Notes under the pieces: generated by a model
Databases searched by the model: none
Told to the model about the DNA's origin: nothing
The model's input: only the letters and a program-made list of their open reading frames with translations
Source: Rhynochetos jubatus
Taxonomy: Eukaryota > Chordata > Aves > Eurypygiformes > Rhynochetidae
Direction: 5' to 3'
Assembly: GCA_027574665.1 (NCBI GenBank)
Contig: CM050653.1
Coordinates: forward strand, 14,530,664 to 14,594,663
DNA length: 64,000 nt
In this document: in pieces, positions 41,497-55,056 of the stretch
How positions within the stretch are numbered: position 1 is the stretch's first letter
How the letters are laid out: each line of letters begins with the position of its first letter
Made by a program: the position numbers and the translations under genes

Positions 41497-42080
41497 CTGA
41501 GGTTCAGCAGATGTCATGCTTCTCAACTTCAGCAAGACTTCTGACTTCATCTCACATAAAATTCCCAAAGGGCAAACCAAGGAAAACTCAGCAGGTAAAA
41601 GCTACTTGGAAAACTATATTCTGGTTACCCAGGGATCACTTTCAAACTGTAAGGTTGAAGTAAGGGACATTCTACAGAGGTCTGGTCTACTCAATGTAAA
41701 ATATCGAGCAATAACTTTGGTAATAGAATCAAGGTATTTTTTACTGAATTTGCAGCTGGCTTTAACTTGCAGAAGACTCTCATAAAAAAGGAAAATGTCA
41801 TTTAGGATTTATAGTTACCATGTATACAGCAGGGGAGGGCACCCTTCCACTCTGCTCAGCTGGAATTTTATGTCCGGTTTTGACCACTGTATTTCAAGAA
41901 AGATGAATTGATTTCAGAGAGTCAGGAGGAGAAAGCAGCAAAATTAATCAGAGGTTTGAAAAGCGTGATTTAGAAGAAACTGGAAGACTGGAGTTTTTCT
42001 CCAGGAACAAAGCAACAATAATGGCCTTAAGTTATGCTGGAGGGAGTTGCAAAGAAGAAAACATCGTTCTCCATGATCAT
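41497..42080 (+). mobile_element. Old CR1 LINE relic with internal deletion
   Basis: Two pieces of CR1 ORF2 are recognisable on the plus strand. From about 41513 the sequence reads MLLNFSKTSDFISHKIPKG, matching the reverse transcriptase block usually like DFSKAFDTVSHKIL. From 41860 it reads LEFYVRF, a stop, PLYFKKD, then ELISESQEEKAAKLIRGL, matching the block usually like [33 protein letters not shown]. In CR1 these blocks are normally around 1 kb apart; here they are about 350 bp apart, so there is a large internal deletion. The frame has stops and divergence is high, so this is an ancient copy. The 3' limit is approximate. Confidence 0.75.
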
Positions 42081-45000
42081 TGTGGATGGGATACAGACCA
42101 GGCTTATACTGAACGAGGGAAAATTAAGTCTACACATGAAAGTGTGAGAGGAGGTGATGGCAAAAAAACTCCACAACAACCAGCCCACCACCTTTTTCTA
42201 ATAGCAAGGATAGCTTGAGTGACCTGAGCAGTGACAGAATCTTCTTTACAACTTTTCAGCGATGGAAAGGTAAAACAAACATATGCTGGGAATAGCTCAG
42301 ATGCAGGATTCTGTTCTTAAGCAAGAAACCAGACGGAACAACCTCTTGAGATGAATTCTGAAGCAACTGTTACTAAGAAATGCCGACATTGTAGGTTACA
42401 ATGAATACCTGTTTTATGGAATTTCTTTCTTTACAGGAAAAGCTGTCTAACAGAAAAAAAATTGCTTTATAACTTGCTAAGCTCTTACATGTGTTACAGA
42501 ACAAGCTCTAAGAGACCAAGATTTGATATATTTCCATTAATGCCAGGTGTTTCTAGATCTTAAAACCAGCAGTTTTTCCCTCTTGTACAACTAGCACTAA
42601 GGAAATATCACTGCTTTATTTTTCTCCAAGCTTCATCCTGAAACTTTCCAACTTTCCAGATCCCATTTGTTCTAAGATGTTTGAACAACAGGATTTACTT
42701 GAAGTTTACACAAATTACATCTTATCAGAAATAGAATGGCTTAGCTTGCCATCAAAACCATATTAAGCTCTGCAGAGCTGCTTCTATGTACCTGCTATGA
42801 AAGGCATCACAAATTCCTAACTAAATCACAATAAGAATACATAAAAGGATTAATTTCTCTCAGCCTCTATTTTAGCATCACTCAGAAATTAAACCTAAAT
42901 TTGTGGGGAAAGGGGAAGTGTTACTATGTCTTTTGTTAAAACAGTCATTTCAGGGTGGTTTTGAGTAGAAACAGCTAACAGACGGGTGCATACTGACCAA
43001 AACTTGCAGAAGTGACCAGGACGGGTACCAGCCACTCTGTCCTGGAAGCACTAGTATGGCACTCTGCCCTGGTGCTCAGCAGGATTTGCTCATTAGGGCA
43101 CATCACTTCCCTAATGAAGCTATACAGCTTTTGTACCAGAGCTGGCCTTCAGCCAGGCAGCTCCCAGTTTGGCAGAGCAGCTTCAGCCTTTTTCAATGTT
43201 CTTTTGCACTTGTCCATCACAAGATAATTTGCAGCTTCTGTCTAAATAATGACAGTACTGTCTCTTCTTCCATCAAACTAGGTGTAAGTTATTGCATGAC
43301 TTTAAAAGGTTCTATTAAATATTATTTCCCTCCCATGGAAAAACTGAGGCCTGCTTGCACTCATCTGTGGAGACATGCCCATTAGCTCCCAGGCAGTAGA
43401 GGCCGGCCAAAATGCTGACAAGCAAAACTGGCATGTGAAAGTACACATGAAGCCAAATTACAACAGCAAGCAACAATACCCGGACTGCCTCTGACTTGGA
43501 AAAGGGAGGTTCCCATCTTGGAGATCTATCGTTTCAGGACATGACTTAGTTCTGACAACGTTCTTCACAGAAGAAACATCATTTTACAGGTCAACAAAGT
43601 GTCTCCAAAAGCAAGCAAGCCATGCAACACAATTCTCTCCACAGTTCTGCAAAGCTCTGCGCTTATTTTCATCTTGCATAATTTGACACTACAGCACAAT
43701 TGTCTATATTTAGTGGCTAGATATGGGTGTAGTCACCTGAACCCAAGCTCCAGGAAACTGGACCATTGTCTGTTTACCTTTCTCTGTCAACATCTACAAT
43801 ACAAACAAGATCCAGTCCAACGCTTTAAGTAACACCCATTGTCCCTCATCATTCTGTAACATGATACAACCTTGTCCTCAGCTGATTAGTCTCATCAATG
43901 TTTGATAATGTCCAAAACTGATGCCTTAGACTAGATCTGTACTTGCAAGTTTTTGGCTCTCAAGGCTTGTCCTTACTCATGTCAGCTACAGAAAGGTATG
44001 TCAGAGTACATCAGAGCTCTTGCGCGGCTCAGCAGCCACTGGTGAACTCTTCTGCAGCACACACAGGCCCTACTTAACCACTGATTAAGCACCCTGTTTT
44101 ACAAACCTGAAAAGATTAAATATTTCTTTGAACACTAAAAGCAGCTCAAAGGCTTATATTTACATCGTGTATAATTGCTAGTATTGTGCAATTTGACCAG
44201 AGGGACTTTACTAGGCTCCTAGCAGAGCATTACATAGCAACCTTGTAAAAGAAAAGAACTCTCCTACGTGCTGTCATTCTACCTTAAAAGTTTTCTTTTG
44301 TTCCTCCCCCTACAAAAGTTAGACACTTCATGTAACTTACTGCCTCCAGGCTGATAGAAGAGGTAAAATTCTTCACCCTAGAGGACAGGAAAAGAAGCAA
44401 GGGGCTGAAAGATACCAGGAAAAAAAAAATACCTCAAACAGTAAGTTTTAGGTAAGCCATTAAAGAAAAACTCTTCATTCTAACTTACTGGATGCCTGAA
44501 AAAGCATCTTAAACAGCATCTGTTAGGAATGGCATCACTACAGGGAATCTGCTAGATGGGCCAGATGGCATACAAAGGCCCGCTCTGGACCTGTTTTTGT
44601 GATCTTGTAATGGAGAGGAGCAAAGACCAGACTACTTAATCTCTAGGAGAGCTTCAAGAGCACCTGAGAAGACTCTAATCTATCTTCCAGTTTATCTTGT
44701 TCTTCTCTTTGAGTAAGGAACATTAATTAAAATAGCTTAAGGAATTTGGACAGCAATTATAAACCTTTACAGTAGCCAGCCTCAGGCAGTCCACTTAAAA
44801 ACATTTCAGATTTTATGTTGTGCTTTGCGTTTTTCATGAACTACTCTTCAGACTATGTTCCCACTTCAGCATCTATCATATTTACTCTTATAATCACTAG
44901 CTGAAAGTGTTTGATTACTAGCCACATGCCCAGTAGTTTTACAAAAGGGAAACACACCAGCCTCTTAATCTGATCTGACACGAAAATTTGGAGGCTACGC

Positions 45001-47795
45001 AGGAGCAAATGCCATACATTATTTCAAGCATGCAAAAAGGCTCACGGTAATTGCTTGTGCCACAGCACGTACAGCAAAGGACCCCTCCTGTTCTCTGCCA
45101 GTCCCCATCAGGAAGACTGTTGCTGGGAAGAATCTTCTCCTGATGTGAATCACTACAGGGTCACCTACAGGGACTGGGGTTCTGACATGAATGATGCCTA
45201 GGAACTTTTCGTCAGGACGATGAAAAAATTTAGATCTATACACAGATGTTAGTTTTTCTACTTGGAATGATAAAAACAGTGTTCGTCTGCTGGCACTTGA
45301 ACATCCAGCTGCTGGGTAGCAGACAGCGGAAGCCATGTCCAGATCCCTACGTAAGACAATGCTGAAAGCAAGCTGCTGACACAGGCTGATGAAGGTCCAG
45401 AATAATAGAAAAAAGTGACAGAGATATTACTTCCCTTTATCTTTCTTCAGAAATATTCCAATACGCAAAAAATATCCCTTATTTTTACTGGGTATCACTG
45501 CTCAAACACAAATTCAACTTGAAGAGCATATCTTGTCAGGAAAAGAACAACTTTGGCAAACAGAGCATTTTTGTCTTGTCTGAAAGGGAAAATCTGTAGA
45601 AAAACTTGATGCAGAAAACAACTTTTCCCTCCCCTTCACTGCGCCTTTCCCCTGCAAAAAATAATCACCCAGTACAAAGAACTAGCTACTGCAAACAATA
45701 ATAAACAAATCACTTTTTCTCCACCCACCCCTCCAAAAAAACATAAACCATGCCTTCCTGTTTGCTTTCCTTGTACAGGCAGAGATGCTGATGCAATCTC
45801 TCCTCTGAAAAAGGAAATGCCTCTACCTCAGTCTGCACTGACTACCCTCAGCAGCTTGACTAAGCAGATCAAAAGAAAAGACAAGGGCACACTGAAGCAG
45901 CATTGAAACCATAATAAAAAACACCCCACCACTTCAACGGGAAAGAGAAGCAGAGTCTGCTGCAAGTGCTTATAAAATAAAATACGCTGGAAGAAAGCAA
46001 ACACACCAGGTACACTGTAGTTCCATCACCAACAAGGATGCTGGAAGTTACGCAAGGATCCAGCACCATCTCTAACGTGTTGTCTGTCTCCCTGGGCTCC
46101 ATGGGAAGGCTGAGAGATGACAGCTTCTCCACAGCACCCTGTCAACCCTACTTTCATTCCTTCCTCTTGCATTCCCCACCCCAAAAAAATAACAGCTGCT
46201 GGCTTCTTCCATCACACCTACTGACAAGGTGAATCTGAAACTTGGCAACTGCCAGCCCTTCACAAAGCACAATAAATCAAAGCAGGAACCCACTATTTCT
46301 ATTTGGGGATGAAAGGAAAATATTCAGCCAATTAAAATATTTTACAAACAAGAGCAAGCAAGAAAGGAAAAGAACAGTGGTGTTATCATACTGAGAAAGT
46401 GTATTTTAAGTGAAAACAAGCAGTATTAATTAATTAAATTTAATTTTTCACACATAACATTTTGAAACTGTAAAAAATACTATTCTCAGCTATTGCTACA
46501 CAGAACTAGGCAAGCAGTTAAAAGAAAAGAAAGCACAACATTTCTAGATACTTGGCTTGCTAAGCCAGCCACTCCGATCATTTGAGAAATGTTCAAGTCT
46601 GCCTGCAAAATAACCAATAAGATAGTGGACGAAAGGATTAAAAAATTTTGTTGCTCATCTTGGTTATTTATCACAAAAGGAGAATAAGTATAAAAGAAAA
46701 AAAAAAGATGACATTATGGAAAAAAAAAGCAAAAGAGAAGAGTGCTGCATTATGGTGAGGAGTTGTAAAAGGAAGACAAAACAACACTCCAAAATTTATG
46801 TCCTCTGGCTTGTTTCCTCAGGAGCAGATGCGGGGACCCAGAACTTGACATCAGCAAGGAAACAGATGAGTAGCAACAGCTCCTGTTAGAAATGCACTTA
46901 GCACACACTGAAAAATGGTGGAAAAGAACGGATCAACCAACAGGGTTTATCATAAATTCGCTTATCACACAAGTACTACCCATAATTTGCCACATGCAAT
47001 TGTTAAATTTAACTATTTCCTCAAATGTCTTCAAACGAGACGGTCTGGGAAAATTAGGATGGTTCCCTGCACTCTACAAACCTAAACACAGTTCCCAGTT
47101 GAAGGCCACAGCAACCACTTAAAAAATGACCAGTCTGTGCGTCAGCTTTAGCAGACTGAGTAATTCAGAGGTACTGAATGAATACTCACAGGTCTGCTGA
47201 AGTAACAACTTCAGTACCGCAGGTCACATTTGAAAACACAGCTTATGTACAAGCACTGGCTAAAAACCTTAGCTGACTTAGAAGGACACAACACAGAGAA
47301 AGCCATGGTAAGGACTTCATGAAGATTATTTTTAGCTTTGCAATTCAGAAGAAGTACTTTGTAAGTACAAAGAAGTCAGACTTAAGGTAGCAGTAAACCA
47401 GACTGCTGGGGGGAGTTCACATTGCCACAAGCTTAGCCAATGCTTTGAAAGATACTTGGAGAAAAAAAATATTAGGAAGAGGTATATTGCTTAGGGTATC
47501 AACTGCATCAACTGCTACACTGAGCTCCCAGCACCACAGCTCCTCAGTGACGTGACCAACCTTCCCTCCTCTGCAACAAACCCAGCACTGCCTAAAAATA
47601 ATTTATACCAGGGTTTGCAACAGTGTGCTTCCAGCAGCATTTGTAGGAGTGATCCTTATTCGATCCTCCCGCACTCTGCCTAATGCAGAACACAACTTTC
47701 ACGTGACATGAAACGATTGAGGACACATGAGAATTTCATCCATGACACACGGTGGAGTGTCAAAGAAACTCAGTACATTGCTTTGCAGAGTCTAC

Positions 47796-47808
47796 TTTTT
47801 TTTTTTTT
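47796..47808. repeat. Poly(T) run
   Basis: Thirteen T in a row, inside an open frame that has no other sign of being coding. Confidence 0.85.
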
Positions 47809-49170
47809 AATTGCACTGAACCCTCCAAGTTTGAGGTTAAAAAGCATACTGGAAGTTACGGAGCACACATTATTGAGCTTACAGGAACCCAGTTCATTAG
47901 CTTTACAAGTAAATTTACAACAGCACAACTACAAACCACCCTCACATGCGCTGTACACAATGGAAATGTTTGACAGGGGAATAGAGGGTGAGAAGCACTG
48001 AGAATATCTGCTAACCTGTGGGGCCAACTTTAAGGCTTTTGTAAGCCTCATAGTACCTCATGACTTCTCCAAATCTTAAGTCTTAGTAAACTGAAAATCT
48101 CAGCTTGCTTTAGAAGCCAGGCAGTAGTCCCAGAAACCCTCAGCACAAACCAGTTCTGCCAACGAACGGAGCAGTCCTGCCTTCTCACCCCACTCACTCC
48201 TGCCCCATGCCTCCGGCCCTTTCTGCGGGTGCAAGCCCTGAAGTGAATCACATTTAGGAGCAGATCCATTGCAGCTTTTGGCCGTGCTGAATCTACCTGC
48301 ATTCATGCTCCAATCCAGTTTACCTGGAGCTGCACAAGCATTTGCCCCAGCACACAGGGATGCAGAGGCTATAAATCACATCTGCTTCTTTCAGCAGCTG
48401 TACTGGCTTAAAAATGATTCATGAGATGATGGCCTATATTTCCAGATAGAGAAACTTCACCCTAAAGGCAAATACCATTTAGGAGACAATTAATTCTTTC
48501 CCTCCTCAGTTTTACTGAGGCGTGACTCCAGGTATTTCAGCAGAAGGCTTAACACCATGGGATCCGCACTGGTTCCAGGTGCTTCGGTGGTACAAACACT
48601 ACTAACTGGGACCAAGAGCCTGGTCCCGTTCCCAAAGCAGGCTGCAGGGGATTTGCTCTCAGCTTCACCGAGAATTTGATTCCAACAGAACTCAACTGAA
48701 AAATGCCCACGGTACACAAGTGTATCAAAACCCCATCTTTCCACCCAGCATGTACCACATGTCAATCCACATTTACATTGCATCAGCACTGGTCAGGCAC
48801 TTCAGAACTTCTGTGTACATATCAAATGCTGCAGCTCTCTACCAAAATAAACTTGCATACAAATGTAAAGTTTTGCACGTTCTTATAATAATTTTAAAAA
48901 TCATACTAATGTGTGCAGCTCTTTGTCCCAGGTACCAGTGACCTATGTACACTGGTTGGGAGCATGACAGAGCATGACACTGTCTTCAAACCAACAGACC
49001 TGTTCCACTAACTCAACAGCTGAGACCTGTACTTCTGGATCCTGATGCAGAACAGACGTTTGAAGCACCAGCACCCTCTCACCAATATGGAAACCATGTG
49101 TGATAACTCTTATTTACTGTATAATAAAGACAACAAGGAGAAAGCTGCATAGCGAGGCATGTTCACTTAC

Positions 49171-49205
49171 GTGGTTTATATAGAGACTCTTGCGTTTTTC
49201 TCTCA
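49171..49205 (-). CDS. CCNY: CCNY coding exon, residues 77-88
   Basis: A 35-nt exon with acceptor tttgcag and donor gtaagt. It completes the Val codon left open by the exon at 54982-55056 and adds REKRKSLYINH. The basic KRKS stretch matches cyclin Y; the Tyr replaces a Phe that I recall in human CCNY. The exon is too short to appear as an open frame, so the call rests on splice sites, frame continuity and family match. Because 35 is not a multiple of three, skipping it would break the frame. Confidence 0.92.
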
Positions 49206-51094
49206 CTGCAAAAACACAAAATATGATAGAAATATTACATGACTATTTTTCCCGATTAAACTTCTTATATACCATTTATAATAAAAAGAACAGGAGGCTA
49301 GCTATGTGCAACATTATAACTGCTTTTGCACTAACCAAGTATATTTATAAAGCAAACACAAGAGGAACATATATCTGTATGCATAAATGCATTTACGCTC
49401 ACTAGTCTGATGATGGATTAAAATTCTCATCCATTTGGGTACTTCACCCGGTGCTGGTCCGCATGGGAAGGTTAATATGCAGTAAGCTACAGTCCAAGTT
49501 AGCAATGGATTAGCCATCCTTCACCAGTTCTCTCTGTTGATACTCCTGAGCCCCCAGTGCCTTCGTGCAAGGTACCTTGCTGCAAAGTTGCCTACACTAC
49601 CTTGCAGGTATCAAAGCACCTCAACAGCTACACCACGGAGTTAGCAAATTCTCATCATAGCTTACTGTGCACTAACTCCCACAGAGGAGCTGTGAAACCA
49701 TATGCATTGTACCACTGCCTTCTGTAATGATCAGGTGCAAGCCCGACACCATTATTCATCTCGGATATAACAATGAAAATACATTACTCTGGTGAGCATG
49801 AACCAGTCACCACAAGCAAGGGTTGCAAGTCAAAGCCACAATTAGCCAAAACATTCAGAAAGTAAACAGCAACAACAAGGGAGATAGATGTATGGAGTCT
49901 TAATTGTCAGGCAAATGCTTATTACAGCGGATTAAATATACTCTATTTAATTTTTTAAAGCACTTCCCCAATTAACTCACCCCATAGAGAGCACATGGAG
50001 CTCTGTTCCAGTGAAAATACCACAGCATTTAGGATACAAGTCTGGAGGCAACTGACACATAAATCAAACTGCAGGATTAAAATAAAAATGGTTTCATGCT
50101 GTAGGTGATTAAATGCACTTTGGTGCACCATGATTTGAAAGCTATGCAACCCAATGCACTTAGCAAAATAAAAGTGTTCATAATGGTGGGATAGCCTGTC
50201 CATTCCCTGTTGGATGAGAAGCCATTATTTGTGATATTTCATAAGCAAGCAATCTCACATAAACAAGGCTGTATGTGTGAATACCGTGAAATAATTGTGT
50301 TTAATGCAGACATAAAATGAAAAGAAAATAAGAAAAAAAACTTTTTTAAATCCTTACATAATTTTCCTCCCAGGGAGCAGAAAGGAGAATCACACATGAC
50401 AGATGTTAGCCATGTCACTTAGTACATGCTCAGATCCACAATTACGGACATTGCATAAGAAACAGAATTAAACAGGAAGAGCAGGAAAATTCTGATTGTC
50501 CAGTAAACAGTTAAACTGCTTGAAATCCTGCTAAAACACTGCACTACACTTAAGTTCCACACACTGCATTTATCACCAGCAAGGGACATAACTTATCTGA
50601 AGGGAAACAACAAAATGCTGGTAGATACGCACTTCTAAGAATAGCCAAAGTATTTGTCTAGTATAGCATATTGCAATGTACAGGCAGTAAACAATACTGG
50701 TAAGCTGCACGTAAACCTCACAGAGCATATCATAACTGAAAATTAACACCTATTAACTGCAAAATTTCGAACACAGTTACGTATTTAACAGTGTTTTAAT
50801 CACAAACAATTAGACCGCATATGGACAAAATCCTACAGAAACAGCCTGCACATGCACTCCAAATTCCATTTTAATCACCCTTCTTTCCCCTACCTTAGTT
50901 CTTCTCTTCTGTGTTTCCCTTGCATCCATTATATTATACAATTCACCATGAAAGTACTCATCTGTTTACCAAGGCAAGTATCACTCACCGCTCACTCCCA
51001 TTTGCTATTTCCAATGTCCAGAAGAACACATTAATGTATTTATACACACCCCTCATTTCTCCCTGCTCAAGCACTGCCTGTGCTGCACATTCTT

Positions 51095-51500
51095 CTAAGC
51101 GCCGCATTGACCTCCTTTCTCTTATTTTCCCCGTATAACAGGAATTCGGCGAGCCTGGATCCTCTGAAGGACTGTACGAATGCAGCTTTGCTTTTGTGCT
51201 TCTGGCCCTCTCTGCTCCAGCCTAAGGTTCAACCCTTTCCAGAGCGTATGCCGACGGGTAATCGGGCAGAGCAGAAACCCATTCTGCCATAACCGCTCTC
51301 TTTTGTCATCACAACCCTCCCTTTCAACACAGGAAAGACAATTATTGCACAAGGCACAAGGCCACTTCTGCCAAGCTGAAATGACTGTGAAGAGGTAATT
51401 CTGTCGCTTGGCTTCAGTTAAAGATGCTTTGCACTGTCACGCAGCACAGTATGGTCTTCAGCAGACCAGACCGCAGCGCGGCAGCTAACCGTCATGCTGT
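51095..51500. promoter_or_regulatory. CpG-enriched intronic patch
   Basis: Roughly a dozen or more CpG in 400 bases, among them aagcgccgcattg, ttcggcgag, gccgacgggtaatcgg and accgcagcgcggcagc, against near absence in flanking sequence. Overall GC is near half. No TATA box or initiator stands out. A regulatory role is inferred from composition alone. Confidence 0.2.
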
Positions 51501-51795
51501 AGCATAGACTCCTAACTGCAGCCCCAGGCTTTTGGCTTTCCAGCGTGAGCTTCTGAAGAAATGAAGCTGAACAGATTTAGAGTCAGTTTAGAGCAATGAA
51601 CTTGTTGCTTTCTAACATTTTAAAACTTCAAAGTTGGAATGGAACTCTTCAAGAGGAGACTGATGCTGTCAAATTGTTTTCATTTTCCCCAATTTAAAGT
51701 CAATGACCTGTTCCTATTTCTGCAGGCCCTTTCAACTGTTGAACTTTTGCAACAGTAGGAAAACATAATATCCTGAAATAAAAGGGACTGAGGAA

Positions 51796-51834
51796 ACACA
51801 CGCACACACATATATGTATGTGTGTGTGCATGTA
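51796..51834. repeat. CA/TG dinucleotide inverted repeat
   Basis: A short (CA)n run followed at once by atatat and a (TG)n run, giving arms of about 17 bases that are complementary with one or two mismatches. This is a compound microsatellite able to form a hairpin. Confidence 0.8.
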
Positions 51835-54403
51835 CGCATTTTTCACTAAGCTGTAATAAACTTTCTTCGTGCAACTTGTACAGACTATCCTAATGATACC
51901 CACAGCAGGATCAAAGGCAAAATCCTTGAGGATTACAACAAAAATGTCTCACATTTTGGGAAGTTTGTATATCATTTCTTTTTGTTTTATCCAAGACAGG
52001 AGACTGGTCCTAGTTAACACTGAAGACAAAGTGCAGCTTACTTCACTTCTATCCACTGCATAAATACAATCTCAGAGTTCTCTTTGAAGTCCATTGTTGC
52101 ACTCGTACTGCAAAATTTAGCCAGCACACTGAATGTGTAAAGCCTAATGTAACTTAGGAGAGGTGGACAGCTGTAACCCACTTAAAGGAAAGACCACTAC
52201 CAGCACCCTGAAGTAGCAACAGTTGCCCTCTTGCTACTGTAAGGAAGGGAAGCCACACTATTGGAGCGCTAAGGTTTGGAAACCCTGGCTTTATCACACC
52301 CACACACTAAACAGTGCATGTCTTTTCAGTCACCTAAACCATCCTGCTTCCAGCCCCAACTCTGCAAACAAGGCAGAACTTGCATAATGCACTCACAGAA
52401 GACATAAAAGGTGGTATTTTTTACTAGCTTCCCAAACAGGGAGAATTACTCATGTAAGATTCAGCACCTAGAAAGTTCCCACAAAGAGTTGGAAACATTT
52501 GGAAAAGGTACTTTAGTTAGAAATCCAATCAGTATTTATTGTGTCTTCAACTATTCTGCAGATTCACTGAACTCTCAGGTAATTAAGGATGCATTCAGAC
52601 TACGACCAAGAGGGACAGGACATATGTTAGATGCTTACCATGGCATCCAAGCTTCACAGAACAATAGTAAATTCAGACCATATAATACCGAGAGATGCCA
52701 CGTCCTGTCTTATTATATTTGGGGTAGTCAGCTTGTTGCTCTTCATTCATGTGTTGATCACAAGCAGCTCAAGCACAGCTCCTGTGCCAGGTCAGTACTA
52801 CAAGATTACCAGTGAGGCTGAAAGAGTACAATCCTACTAGAAAGCCAGTCGTCGAACTGCCTGAAGGTAAGGTTGTCAAGTCACTCTGTCTTGTAGATAT
52901 GGACTTGACCCCCTTTCCTGCTGTAGAAACACGCGTTGAATGCTAAAGAGTCACAGCCAGGTCCTGGATGAAACTTTGAGTCCCGATGTCCCTCAGCTCT
53001 CCAATATGTATATTCTAAATGTCTGCAGTTCTTGTTTACAAAAAATATTTTCACTTACAGTCAACGGGAAGGTTTGCCAGCCCAACAATATACAAGTAAT
53101 GGAGAGAGGTAGTTACATGCTCAAGTTTGGTGCTTTCAACATTGCCAGCTCACCTCTCCACCTTCTACACCTGACTTAAGTAATCTTGGGGGTCTCCTAG
53201 GATCCACAGCAGGCTGTCAGAATACAACCCTACAAACCCTAAAGAACCCTTGTATTTTCCCCTTAACAAGCATTTTATCGCATTTTGGTGTTAGGCAACA
53301 TCCTTGAATAGTTCAAGAACTCTTACAGCTCACCTGCTTCCACAATGGGCCCAAATTACAGCCAAGCAAAATGCTTACTACTGTGACTTGTCCCACCAGA
53401 ATGGATGGTTCTTGGCAATACACTGGCAGATAAATGTTTGCAGAATCTTTTTTCTGTTGTACAAGCAAGAAAAACTTTGGATTTTTTCAACTGTGATCAA
53501 GGATAGCTGAACAGATCTTACACTCCTGTTGATAACATTTCTATATTGTTTCACTAGGTTTATCGTTCTCACTCAAAAATGTTCTTCATATTACTTAAAC
53601 TAGAACAACGTTTCATAGATCAACTCTAGCATGGGTGTAAGTTGTCATTTAAAAAAATGCTTACTATCAACTACATACTGTAATAAATAACTAAAAGAAT
53701 AATCATCACATCTGGTCAAAATTTTATTTGTTGGTGGTTTTTTGGTCCTTTTTGTCAACAAGCTGTAACTAGAAACATGTAGCATCCATATGGGATTATA
53801 CGCTTTCAAAATACTATAAAACCACTATAAAATAGACATCAATCTTCACAATAGAGTGTACTATGGCAATATTATCATATTTATTTTACAGACTACCAAA
53901 CCAGATCAGAATGGTAAATCACAGCCAAAACCACATAATAAGGCATTGACAGAACCAGGGCTGAATTCAGAAGGACAACCTGAAGGGCAAAAGAGGTACT
54001 CACATAATCAACTCTTCAATTAGGACCTAAATGCATATCCTCTTTGTTCTAGTCATGCTCAAAAATCAGCAAAAAATATACAGTAAGTGAAAACTACATT
54101 ATTTTTGAAGTGATGTGTTTGACACTGCAATTTACTATGTAAATCAAAAATGCCATTTATAAGCAGCAGAAATGAGGACAAAGAATTCATACTGAACAGT
54201 CAGAATTACAATGTAGAAACTGCTTTGAAAGCCTTGGTAGAAAATAATGTGTTTTGCATCGATTATCCATCTACTTCTAAAACAACATGTCATACATGTC
54301 CAACAGGAAATGAAAGAGCCAGAATAAATGGCTTCTGTTCTACTAACTCTATCAAGAGGCTTGCTTAACACGTGATTCCAGAGGGATCATTTTGTCTATG
54401 AAT

Positions 54404-54419
54404 AAAAAAAAAAAAAAAA
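54404..54419. repeat. Poly(A) run, 16 bases
   Basis: An uninterrupted A run in the intron, about 560 bases below the exon at 54982-55056. Confidence 0.9.
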
Positions 54420-54981
54420 TACCCCAGAGAAATATGTGATTATATCAAATCCATAATGACAGAAGAAGAGAGAATGTTTGGGTGGGATGGGGGTTCCTCT
54501 GTTACTAAAATCTGGTACTGAGCTTATTTACAGCATCAGCTATGCTGGAAGAAACTCTGGACTGTCTTAGCTAATTTAAACTGGCATTTTCTCAAGAAAA
54601 TACTCCCTAGACATTTCCCAGAAGTTTGACCTAATGTTCAGAGTTTAAAAAAACAACAGTTAACACTGAAAATTTTGCATTTAGGGAACATATTTTTTCA
54701 ATATAATTATATTAAGCTTTACCCGTATTTGTAGTTCTGATACAACGACTACTCGGAAATTACCGTTTCAGGACATGACAGGACTCAACCCTGTACCTTC
54801 TACTACTGGTCTGAGAAAATCATTAACCAAAGGTGTGACTTGTTTCAACTCTAACACGATGCCTATAAAAGCCTCTTTTTTGGGGAAGGGAATTATATAT
54901 TAAAGGACCATCACATGCATTTTAACACAGCATTTCAAGGTAAGTGCAAGAGCAAATACTGTAATAAATTCAGTAACCTAC

Positions 54982-55056
54982 CATCTGTTTGTGATTTACT
55001 GAGAAATATTGTACTGGCCCGTGGATGATCTGATGGGTTGAATTCCATATTCAAAT
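54982..55056 (-). CDS. CCNY: CCNY coding exon, residues 52-77
   Basis: A 75-nt exon with acceptor tttccag and donor gtaggt. It starts with the last two bases of an Asp codon and ends with the first base of a Val codon (phase 1 at both ends). The translation includes [20 protein letters not shown], matching the region of cyclin Y before the cyclin box. This part of the protein is thought to be largely unstructured and phosphorylated. It is the most 5' coding exon I can find here. I searched further upstream for an exon ending in Glu-Asn-Ile-Asp with a donor and found none. The length is a multiple of three, so skipping it would keep the frame and remove 25 residues. Confidence 0.93.

Larger units (their letters stand above)
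38498..49170 (-). other. CCNY 10.7-kb intron
   Basis: Bounded by gtaagt and tttcatag. It holds A/C-rich tracts at 38922-38953 and 40328-40353, a decayed CR1 at 41497-42080 and a T run at 47796-47808. An unassigned open stretch lies at 45019-45336 on the minus strand. No exon or RNA gene was found in the remainder. Confidence 0.85.
49206..54981 (-). other. CCNY 5.8-kb intron
   Basis: Bounded by gtaggt and tttgcag. It contains a CpG-enriched patch at 51095-51500, an imperfect CA/TG hairpin at 51796-51834, a G/T-rich stretch at 53726-53756 and a 16-base A run at 54404-54419. No transposon or exon was recognised. Confidence 0.85.

Noticed and set aside
43898-43912. Sequence resembling the end of the missing upstream CCNY exon (catcaatgttt)
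   Set aside because: It lies downstream of exons that must follow it, and the adjoining translation does not match cyclin Y.
52411-52815. 134-codon plus-strand frame
   Set aside because: Opposite to CCNY, no homology I recognise and no promoter or poly(A) context.
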